Under the pieces are notes generated by a model. It made no database searches and had not been told where the DNA came from. It saw only the letters and a list, made by a program, of their open reading frames with translations. Shown in pieces: positions 1-6,360 of a stretch of 6,537 nt of DNA (positions are counted from its first letter, which is position 1; each line of letters opens with the position of its first letter). Source of the stretch: an uncultured Roseburia sp. (lineage in GTDB: Bacteria > Bacillota > Clostridia > Lachnospirales > Lachnospiraceae). Where the stretch lies: contig CANDFU010000100.1 in assembly GCA_947384095.1 (NCBI GenBank), positions 1 through 6,537 on the forward strand, in the 5' to 3' direction. The position numbers and the translations under genes are program-made.

Positions 1-37
1 GGACGTTTCCGACGTCAAAAATAACATTTTTTATCAT
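1..37 (-). CDS. HAD-superfamily hydrolase, N-terminal fragment (cut by window edge)
   Basis: Reading the minus strand from an ATG at 37-35 gives MIKNVIFDVGNV before the window ends. This is the classic first strand and motif I of haloacid-dehalogenase-type hydrolases: a hydrophobic beta strand running into D-x-G-N-V, with Asp8 as the expected nucleophile. The second motif-I aspartate of DxD phosphatases is Gly here, as in the DLGNV group that includes E. coli YihX, a sugar phosphatase. Members are usually cytosolic phosphatases of about 200 residues, but the substrate cannot be inferred from 12 residues. Start choice: a GGAG lies only 2 bases before the ATG, and a better-looking AGAAGAGG lies 13 bases before it, so the ribosome binding site is not ideal. 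No in-frame upstream ATG is visible. The gene lies 102 bases downstream of the purA stop on the same strand and could be co-transcribed with it. The call is firm at family level only. Confidence 0.72.
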   Translation of the reverse strand, partial: MIKNVIFDVGNV

Positions 38-72
38 CTCTCCGTGACAGCCTCTTCTCTTTCCATTTTTCG

Positions 73-110
73 CAGAGATGCCGGCAGAATCCCTTCCGCC
101 GGCATCTCTG
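73..110 (-). other. Strong hairpin between purA and the HAD gene, no U-tract
   Basis: The arms 73-85 (CAGAGATGCCGGC) and 98-110 are perfect 13-base inverted complements around a 12-base loop. A terminator acting on purA transcripts would need a run of T after the stem on the minus strand, but the minus strand there reads CGAAAAATGG. Reading the plus strand, the sequence after the stem is TGCTGTGTGC, so it is not a classical plus-strand terminator either. It may be an RNA-stability or processing hairpin, a weak or factor-assisted terminator, or a copy of a dispersed repeat. The dyad is certain; the function is not. Confidence 0.6.
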
Positions 111-139
111 TGCTGTGTGCTCCTGCATGAAAAAACAAA

Positions 140-1429
140 TCATCTTTTTACCGGACTGCGGTAAATAATATCATCCCGCCCCGGACCGTTGGAAACCATG
201 GTAATCGGATATCCGATCTGCTCTTCGACAAACTCCACATACTTCCGGCAGTTTTCCGGAAGCTCCTCGTATTTTCTGATACCACGGATATCGCATTTCC
301 AGCCCGGCAGTTTCTCTAAAACAGGCTTTGCATGCGAAAGCTTTGCCGTCGTCGGAAAATCTTTTGTCACCTGCCCGTCTGTTTCATAGCCGACGCACAC
401 CGGAATCTCATCCAGGTATCCCAGTACATCCAGAACAGTAAACGCCACATCCGTGGTTCCCTGAAGACGGCAGCCATACCGGCTTGCCACACAGTCAAAC
501 CAGCCCATCCGCCGCGGCCGGCCTGTCGTCGCCCCGAACTCTCCGCCGTCTCCGCCGCGCCGTCTCAGTTCGTCCGCCTCTTCCCCAAAGATCTCGCTGA
601 CAAAAGCGCCTGCGCCCACCGCCGATGAGTACGCCTTACAGACGGTGATCACCTGCTTTATCTCATACGGCGGAATCCCCGCGCCGATCGCGCCGTAGGC
701 CGCCAGCGTCGAGGAAGACGTCACCATCGGATAGATTCCGTGATCCGGATCTTTTAACGTGCCAAGCTGGCCCTCGAGAAGAATCGTCTTTCCCTCTTTG
801 ATGGCACAGTCAAGATACGAAGACACATCGCACACATACGGCGCCACCATATCACGGTACTGATGCAGCGTATCCAACAGTTCCTCCGGCACAAGCAGCG
901 GCTTGTGATACAGGTGCTCCAATAATACATTCTTCGTCTCCGCGATGCGGGCTGTCTTCTCCTTCAGGAGCTCCTCGTCAAACAGCTCACTGACCTGGAA
1001 CCCCGTCTTTGCATATTTATCCGAATAAAATGGCGCGATGCCGGATTTCGTCGAGCCAAACGACTTTCCGCCCAGACGTTCCTCTTCATACTGATCAAAA
1101 AGGATATGATACGGCATCACAATCTGCGCGCGGTCCGACACCAGGATTTTCGGCATCGGCACATTTCTGTCCACAATCGACGAAATCTCTTCAAACAGCA
1201 CCGGAATATTCAGCGCAACGCCGTTTCCGATCACGCTGGTCGTGTGTCCGTAAAACACCCCCGACGGCAGAGTGTGAAGGGCAAATTTGCCATAATCGTT
1301 GACAATCGTATGTCCCGCATTTGCCCCTCCCTGAAAACGCACAATAATATCCGCTTCCTTCGCGAGCATATCGGTGATCTTCCCTTTTCCCTCGTCACCC
1401 CAGTTTGCTCCAACCACTGCTTTTACCAT
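140..1429 (-). CDS. purA: Adenylosuccinate synthetase
   Basis: Cytosolic enzyme that joins IMP and aspartate using GTP to give adenylosuccinate, the first committed step from IMP to AMP; purB would complete it but is not in this window. The 429-residue length is normal. The N-terminal GDEGKGK phosphate loop (11-17) carries the catalytic Asp12, and His40 in GGANAGHT matches the catalytic histidine. The IMP-binding segment GSTKSGIAPFYSDK is at about 125-138, EGQLGT at 219-224 and TTGRPRR at 301-307. The start is Met at 1429 rather than an upstream in-frame ATG at 1453: a perfect AAGGAGG (1444-1438) sits 8 bases before it, and family members begin at MVKAVVGANWGDEGKGK. Some usually conserved positions differ: the canonical TKLD guanine-recognition motif reads TVLD (331-334), and the C-terminal SVGPDR reads SNGPGR. 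This is a divergent clostridial form, as far as I recall shared by Lachnospiraceae enzymes. It has its own promoter downstream of lysR and may also receive read-through, since no terminator is visible between them. Confidence 0.97.
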   Translation of the reverse strand: MVKAVVGANWGDEGKGKITDMLAKEADIIVRFQGGANAGHTIVNDYGKFALHTLPSGVFYGHTTSVIGNGVALNIPVLFEEISSIVDRNVPMPKILVSDRAQIVMPYHILFDQYEEERLGGKSFGSTKSGIAPFYSDKYAKTGFQVSELFDEELLKEKTARIAETKNVLLEHLYHKPLLVPEELLDTLHQYRDMVAPYVCDVSSYLDCAIKEGKTILLEGQLGTLKDPDHGIYPMVTSSSTLAAYGAIGAGIPPYEIKQVITVCKAYSSAVGAGAFVSEIFGEEADELRRRGGDGGEFGATTGRPRRMGWFDCVASRYGCRLQGTTDVAFTVLDVLGYLDEIPVCVGYETDGQVTKDFPTTAKLSHAKPVLEKLPGWKCDIRGIRKYEELPENCRKYVEFVEEQIGYPITMVSNGPGRDDIIYRSPVKR

Positions 1430-1437
1430 TTTAAGAT

Positions 1438-1444
1438 CCTCCTT
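1438..1444 (-). promoter_or_regulatory. purA ribosome binding site
   Basis: The minus strand reads AAGGAGG followed by 8 bases and the ATG at 1429-1427. This near-perfect Shine-Dalgarno sequence decides the purA start: the upstream in-frame ATG at 1453 lies before it and would place this motif inside the coding region. Confidence 0.9.
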
Positions 1445-1472
1445 ATCTTTCAAGGCATAACCGTTTTACCTG

Positions 1473-1522
1473 TTTATTATACATGACAGATCTGCATAAG
1501 TAAAATTAATATTTATTATACA
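1473..1522. repeat. 11-base direct repeat containing two TATAAT boxes
   Basis: TTTATTATACA occurs at 1473-1483 and again at 1512-1522 on the plus strand, 39 bases apart start to start. Read on the minus strand each copy is TGTATAATAAA and holds a perfect TATAAT: the proximal one is the purA -10 proposed above and the distal one is at 1520-1515. The distal copy has no good -35 at 16-18 bases, so it may be a weak second start site, or the repeat may simply reflect AT-rich promoter sequence. Confidence 0.45.
1476..1504 (-). promoter_or_regulatory. Putative purA promoter (sigma-A type)
   Basis: On the minus strand, TTTACT (1504-1499, 4 of 6 matches to TTGACA) is followed by a 17-base spacer and a perfect TATAAT (1481-1476). 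Transcription would begin near 1469, giving a leader of about 40 bases with no room for a purine riboswitch. Inferred from consensus matching only. Confidence 0.65.
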
Positions 1523-1562
1523 CAGCATAATCTTTCGTTATGTCATCAGAAGCAACGGTCTA

Positions 1563-2456
1563 TCACTGCAGCCCCTGGTGCAGCAGCTTGAGCATTCTCC
1601 CCGCCGCAGCCGACATCGGGATCCGTTCATCCGACGCGATACAGAACTGCCGCCTGGGTATCTTCTTCTCAAATTCCAGCGAAAACAATTCCTCCGACTG
1701 AAGATACGCCTCCGCAAAATCCTCCACGACCGCTGCAACCCCTAAATTGCGCACTGCAAACTGAATGAGCATATCAGAAGTGGCAAGTTCAAACTCCGGG
1801 GCCAGACGAACGCCCTGCGCATTCAGAAATTCTTCCACATAGCGCCTCGTCGACGTCTTTCCCTCAAGACACATCAGCGGAAGATTGCCAAGCTCCTGGT
1901 AAGCCAGTTTTTTCCCTTTCAGTGATAAAAACTTTTTTCCAGCCACAAAGACATCCTGAATTTCCCGGACAGGAACCAGCCTCACGTGATTGTTATTTCC
2001 GGCCGGCGTACTCACAATCCCGAAATCAATCTCTCCGTCCGCCAGGCGCCGCAGCGTTTCCGGCGTCGGCGCATTTGTCACAATCACACGAATACCCGGA
2101 TACGCCTCATGAAACCGCTCCAGATAGGGCAGCAGGTAAAACTGCAGCGTCATATCGCTGGCTCCGACGCGGATCTCACCGCTCTCAAGGTTTAACATTC
2201 CCAGAAGCTTTCTCTCCCCGGTCAGAATCGTCTCATACCCTCTTCGCACATATGAAAAAAGCATCTCACCTTCCTTTGTCAGCCGCACCCCCTTTGAGGT
2301 GCGGACAAACAGGACGCAGGAAAGACTGTTTTCCAGATGTCTGACAGCCTGACTGACTGCAGGCTGTGAAATGGAAAGCGTCTCCGCTGCCAGTGTGATG
2401 CTCCGATAACGCGCCGCATAATAAAAGATCTTATAATATTCCAGACTGATATCCAT
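1563..2456 (-). CDS. LysR-family transcriptional regulator
   Basis: A 297-residue DNA-binding regulator of normal LysR length. Residues about 4-62 form the winged helix-turn-helix; the core LAAETLSISQPAVSQAVRHLE (22-42) is typical LysR sequence, followed by the wing segment LFVRTSKGVRLTKEG. A linker helix (about 63-90) leads to the effector domain from about residue 93 (EIRVGASDMTLQFYLLPYL), which has the periplasmic-binding-protein fold seen in the family and would sense a small molecule. The effector is unknown. The ATG at 2456 lies 6 bases after the degV stop. AAAGG, which overlaps that stop codon, or a GGAG inside the end of degV could be its ribosome binding site. The two genes are therefore almost certainly co-transcribed and probably translationally coupled. 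LysR proteins often regulate divergent neighbours, but here everything runs the same way, so its target cannot be read from layout. No terminator is visible after its stop. Confidence 0.93.
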   Translation of the reverse strand: MDISLEYYKIFYYAARYRSITLAAETLSISQPAVSQAVRHLENSLSCVLFVRTSKGVRLTKEGEMLFSYVRRGYETILTGERKLLGMLNLESGEIRVGASDMTLQFYLLPYLERFHEAYPGIRVIVTNAPTPETLRRLADGEIDFGIVSTPAGNNNHVRLVPVREIQDVFVAGKKFLSLKGKKLAYQELGNLPLMCLEGKTSTRRYVEEFLNAQGVRLAPEFELATSDMLIQFAVRNLGVAAVVEDFAEAYLQSEELFSLEFEKKIPRRQFCIASDERIPMSAAAGRMLKLLHQGLQ

Positions 2457-2462
2457 GTGCCT

Positions 2463-3338
2463 TTACGACTCCAGCTCCGGCAGCTTTCGCGAACATGCCA
2501 CTGCCAGCGCGCCCGGACCGATATGGCAGGAAACGCTCAGCGAAAGCGGATCCATATGGATATCCATCCCCGGAAACGCCGCCTGTACCTCCTTTTTGAA
2601 TGCCTCCGCAGCCTCCAGGTCATAGGTGTAGGCCACCTCAAGATACATGTGCGCTCCCTCCGGATCGTGGAAACGATTGTTAAAATCGTTCTTCATCGCC
2701 TCGATCATCAGGCTTCTGGCCTGTTTCACCGTTCTCGCCTTGGCAAACGCGTCCAGCTTCTCCCCCTGAATCTGCAGGACCGGCTTTAGCTTTAACAAGG
2801 TTCCGAGCGCCGCTGCCGCCGGAGTAATGCGCCCGCCCTTTTTCAGGTAATACAGCGTATCTACCATAATATAGATCGACGACTCAAGCTTATCCCGCTC
2901 AAGAATCTCCCTGATCCCAGACGCCGTGCGCCCCTGCCGTGCGAGGGCCAGAGCGTCCATGACGGACTGCCTCTGCGTCACGGAAATCCGCTGATTGTTC
3001 ACTACCTGCACTTTTCCTTCGTAATCCTGCGCAAGCATCAGCGCCGTCTCGCAGGAAGCGCTCAGCCCCGAGGACATCGGAATATGCACAATCTCATCGT
3101 ACTCCTTAAGCAGACCGTCCCAGGCGTCCGTCACATTGCCGACCAGGGGCATCGACGTCGAAATGTCCGCGCGGTCCGACAACATCTGATAAAACTCCGC
3201 CTGCGTCAGGTCAATATCCTCGTAATATGTTTTGTCACCCGAAAAAAAGGGCATCGGAAGAATCGTCACCCCCAGCGCCTTTGCTTCCTGCTGCGTGATG
3301 CCGCTGTTGCTGTCCGACACGACTGCTACTCTGCTCAT
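2463..3338 (-). CDS. DegV-family (FakB-like) fatty-acid-binding protein
   Basis: A 291-residue DegV-domain protein. Characterised members (FakB) hold a fatty acid so that the kinase FakA can phosphorylate it for phospholipid synthesis. No fakA (DAK-type kinase) is in this window, so the partner is inferred from family knowledge. It begins with the family strand MSRVAVVSDSNSGI. Thr61-Ser62 in ISTSMP and Ser89-Ser90-Gly91 in PMSSGLSAS correspond to the region that contacts the lipid carboxylate. YLKKGGRI (164-171) and the C-terminal HIGPG (272-276) are family signatures. The start at 3338 is preceded by GGGGGAG (3352-3346) at 7 bases. The frame stays open upstream to an ATG at 3488, but that extra N-terminus overlaps the promoter and the end of the Nudix gene, is not DegV-like and lacks a good ribosome binding site. 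The protein is predicted to be soluble; I see no signal peptide or membrane segment. lysR follows after 6 bases. Confidence 0.92.
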   Translation of the reverse strand: MSRVAVVSDSNSGITQQEAKALGVTILPMPFFSGDKTYYEDIDLTQAEFYQMLSDRADISTSMPLVGNVTDAWDGLLKEYDEIVHIPMSSGLSASCETALMLAQDYEGKVQVVNNQRISVTQRQSVMDALALARQGRTASGIREILERDKLESSIYIMVDTLYYLKKGGRITPAAAALGTLLKLKPVLQIQGEKLDAFAKARTVKQARSLMIEAMKNDFNNRFHDPEGAHMYLEVAYTYDLEAAEAFKKEVQAAFPGMDIHMDPLSLSVSCHIGPGALAVACSRKLPELES

Positions 3339-3402
3339 ATCTATACTCCCCCTTATCCTGTTTCCAGACTTTTCTGATATTTTTCCGCCGTTATATCCTC
3401 TC

Positions 3403-3416
3403 ACGGAAAGCTCCGT
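3403..3416 (-). other. Small hairpin in the degV leader
   Basis: ACGGA (3403-3407) and TCCGT (3412-3416) can pair around a 4-base loop, about 20 bases into the predicted degV transcript. Neither strand shows an adjacent U-tract, so it is not a terminator. The remaining leader (about 3435-3339) is 97 bases long and shows no riboswitch fold I can recognise. Confidence 0.25.
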
Positions 3417-3441
3417 TTTATCCATAGGCTTTGCCGTCTGT

Positions 3442-3450
3442 ATTATAGCA
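3442..3450 (-). promoter_or_regulatory. Putative degV-lysR promoter, extended -10
   Basis: The minus strand reads TGCTATAAT (3450-3442), a perfect extended -10 (TGnTATAAT). At 17 bases upstream the -35 position reads TGGCGG, a poor match, so the extended -10 would have to carry the promoter. Transcription would start near 3435. It lies between the Nudix stop at 3485 and the degV start, where a new transcription unit is expected. Confidence 0.65.
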
Positions 3451-3484
3451 TATACCGCATTGCTCCGCCACAAAAAAATCTTTT

Positions 3485-4003
3485 TCACCCAATCGGATCC
3501 GGAAGCGCGACGCTTCCGTCCATCAGCATTTTTACAAAGGCAGTATCCCGCAGAATCCAGGGCTCCCGCCCGGGCCGGCCGTTCTCCGCGCAGATCTCTT
3601 CCGGCGTGGCCCAGCGCAGTTCGTACCCCTTTGCCTCCTCGCTCGACGTAAGCTTCAGTTCTTCCTGCCCCTCACCCACACGGCAGAAATAAAAACGTGA
3701 ACGGCAGACATATTTCTTCGAATCGTCAAAAAGATCCCGTCTGATCTCTACAATCTCACCGAGCTCCGTGATCGTCGGCTCTATGACGCGCAGCCCCGTC
3801 TCCTCCAGCACCTCACGCGCCAGGGCAAGACGGTCATCTTCGCCGTCTTCCGGGCCGCCTCCCGGAATTTTATAAGCTCCGTCCACGCCACGCTGCATCG
3901 CAAGCTTTCCGTCCCGCAGAATAATCGCGCGTACGGAACACTTTTCGCAGACATCCACCGTGTTCTGATAATCTTTTGCGTCAAATGTTGCAAGGATTTT
4001 CAT
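3485..4003 (-). CDS. Nudix hydrolase (substrate unknown)
   Basis: A 172-residue protein of the Nudix family, enzymes that cleave a nucleoside diphosphate linked to another moiety, using Mg2+ or Mn2+. The complete Nudix box is at 49-71: Gly49, Glu55, then Arg63-Glu64 and Glu67-Glu68, Gly70 at exactly the GX5EX7REUXEEXGU spacing. The preceding segment SVRAIILRDGKLAMQ is the usual first strands of the fold. A CxxC (Cys19, Cys22) just before it might bind metal but has no second pair nearby. The substrate cannot be predicted from these motifs. Start choice: ATG codons at 4009 and 4003 are both in frame, but GGAGGG (4015-4010) directly abuts the first and sits 6 bases before the second, so 4003 is preferred and yields MKILATFDAK. 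The gene has its own promoter after the groESL terminator. No clear terminator separates it from degV, so some read-through is likely. Confidence 0.93.
   Translation of the reverse strand: MKILATFDAKDYQNTVDVCEKCSVRAIILRDGKLAMQRGVDGAYKIPGGGPEDGEDDRLALAREVLEETGLRVIEPTITELGEIVEIRRDLFDDSKKYVCRSRFYFCRVGEGQEELKLTSSEEAKGYELRWATPEEICAENGRPGREPWILRDTAFVKMLMDGSVALPDPIG
3500..3518 (-). other. Hairpin at the 3' end of the Nudix coding region
   Basis: CGGAAGCG (3500-3507) and CGCTTCCG (3511-3518) are perfect complements around a 3-base loop, inside the last codons of the Nudix gene. On the minus strand a run of seven T (3479-3473) follows only after about 20 bases, too far for a standard intrinsic terminator. 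It could be a weak attenuator between the Nudix gene and degV, or coincidence of codon use. Confidence 0.3.
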
Positions 4004-4009
4004 AGGCAT

Positions 4010-4015
4010 CCCTCC
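4010..4015 (-). promoter_or_regulatory. Nudix gene ribosome binding site
   Basis: The minus strand reads GGAGGG, then ATGCCT, then the ATG at 4003-4001. Spacing of 6 bases favours the second ATG; the first directly abuts the motif and would be poorly placed. A small stem GCGGG/CCCGC (4019-4032) lies just upstream in the leader. Confidence 0.75.
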
Positions 4016-4070
4016 ATCGCGGGCAGACCCGCATCTTATCCGGACCACTCTTCCATTTAAATAATTTATA

Positions 4071-4099
4071 ATTATACCCCTGTCTTATGTGTCATGCAA
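4071..4099 (-). promoter_or_regulatory. Putative Nudix gene promoter
   Basis: The minus strand has TTGCAT (4099-4094, matching TTG of the -35 consensus), a 17-base spacer and a perfect TATAAT (4076-4071). The transcript would start near 4064, giving a leader of about 60 bases. It lies about 25 bases beyond the groESL terminator, as expected for a new unit. Confidence 0.6.
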
Positions 4100-4124
4100 T
4101 CCTTTTTTGTACAAAAACGACCGC

Positions 4125-4154
4125 AAATAAAAACCCCGCAGGATTCCCTGCGGG
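4125..4154 (-). terminator. Intrinsic terminator of the groESL operon
   Basis: On the minus strand an 8-base GC-rich stem CCCGCAGG (4154-4147) pairs with CCTGCGGG (4142-4135) around a 4-base loop and is followed by G, five T, A, three T. It begins 39 bases after the groEL stop. This is a textbook Rho-independent terminator and separates the chaperonin operon from the Nudix gene. Confidence 0.93.
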
Positions 4155-4193
4155 ATTATCATTTACGGTTCTATTTTTCGTTTATCCGAAGGC

Positions 4194-6144
<1,951 letters not shown>

Positions 6145-6196
6145 TTTGCCTACCTCCTATTTACTCCTATATCGCTTTCATTCGCTTGTGTGATTA

Positions 6197-6223
6197 TTAG
6201 CACTCATTTAATTCGAGTGCTAA
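6197..6223. promoter_or_regulatory. CIRCE operator (HrcA binding site)
   Basis: TTAGCACTC (6197-6205), nine bases, then GAGTGCTAA (6215-6223). This is an exact match to the CIRCE consensus TTAGCACTC-N9-GAGTGCTAA, the target of the heat-shock repressor HrcA. It lies a few bases downstream of the predicted groESL start site, so it is in the DNA of the transcribed leader. hrcA itself is not in this window. Confidence 0.98.
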
Positions 6224-6234
6224 CCGATAGACAT

Positions 6235-6263
6235 ATAATAATTTCTTGCTGTCCAATCTGCAA
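6235..6263 (-). promoter_or_regulatory. Putative groESL promoter (sigma-A type)
   Basis: The minus strand has TTGCAG (6263-6258), a 17-base spacer and TATTAT (6240-6235, 5 of 6 to TATAAT). Transcription would start near 6228, directly before CIRCE. This arrangement is the usual one for HrcA-regulated genes. The -35 is only a half match. Confidence 0.65.
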
Positions 6264-6280
6264 CCGGATATATTCCGGTT
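6262..6280. repeat. Perfect 7-base dyad next to the groESL -35
   Basis: AACCGGA (6262-6268) and TCCGGTT (6274-6280) are perfect inverted complements around TATAT. The dyad starts within the last two bases of the proposed -35 and extends upstream. On the minus strand no T-run follows it, so it is not a classical terminator for the upstream gene. It could be a second operator, a weak read-through barrier, or chance. Confidence 0.45.
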
Positions 6281-6290
6281 TATCCCCATA

Positions 6291-6360
6291 TTTTCTTTGC
6301 TTTTTTTTCTCTTTCTCCTGTTTTCTCTCTTTTTTATATCTTCTTCCATTTTCTTCATTT
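6291..6360. other. Low-complexity polypyrimidine (plus) / polypurine (minus) spacer
   Basis: Between the right-hand partial gene and the groESL promoter the plus strand is almost entirely T and C, with long T runs; the minus strand is A/G-rich. The bias continues into the last codons of the partial gene. No intrinsic terminator is visible for that gene. The minus strand here can be read as a lysine/glutamate/arginine-rich peptide, but its ATG codons lack a ribosome binding site, so I do not call a gene. Confidence 0.6.

Noticed and set aside
140..1429. Possibility that the PurA is a phage PurZ-type enzyme of the diaminopurine pathway
   Set aside because: The catalytic Asp12 and His40 and a full-length bacterial-type sequence are present, and the neighbours are chromosomal housekeeping genes rather than phage genes.
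1430..1470. Guanine or other purine riboswitch before purA
   Set aside because: The predicted leader is about 40 bases, too short for a purine aptamer, and no characteristic fold is visible.
1922..2344. A 140-codon plus-strand open frame opposite the LysR gene
   Set aside because: It is antisense to a clear LysR-family protein, and its translation is Pro/Ser/Arg-rich with no recognisable domain.
3339..3488. N-terminally extended DegV starting at 3488
   Set aside because: The extension overlaps the Nudix stop and an extended -10 promoter, is unlike DegV proteins, and the strong ribosome binding site is 7 bases before 3338.
6145..6215. Tiny upstream open frames in the groES leader (for example ATG within or just after CIRCE)
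   Set aside because: They have fewer than 10 codons and no Shine-Dalgarno sequence, and the CIRCE sequence fully explains the constraint on that stretch.
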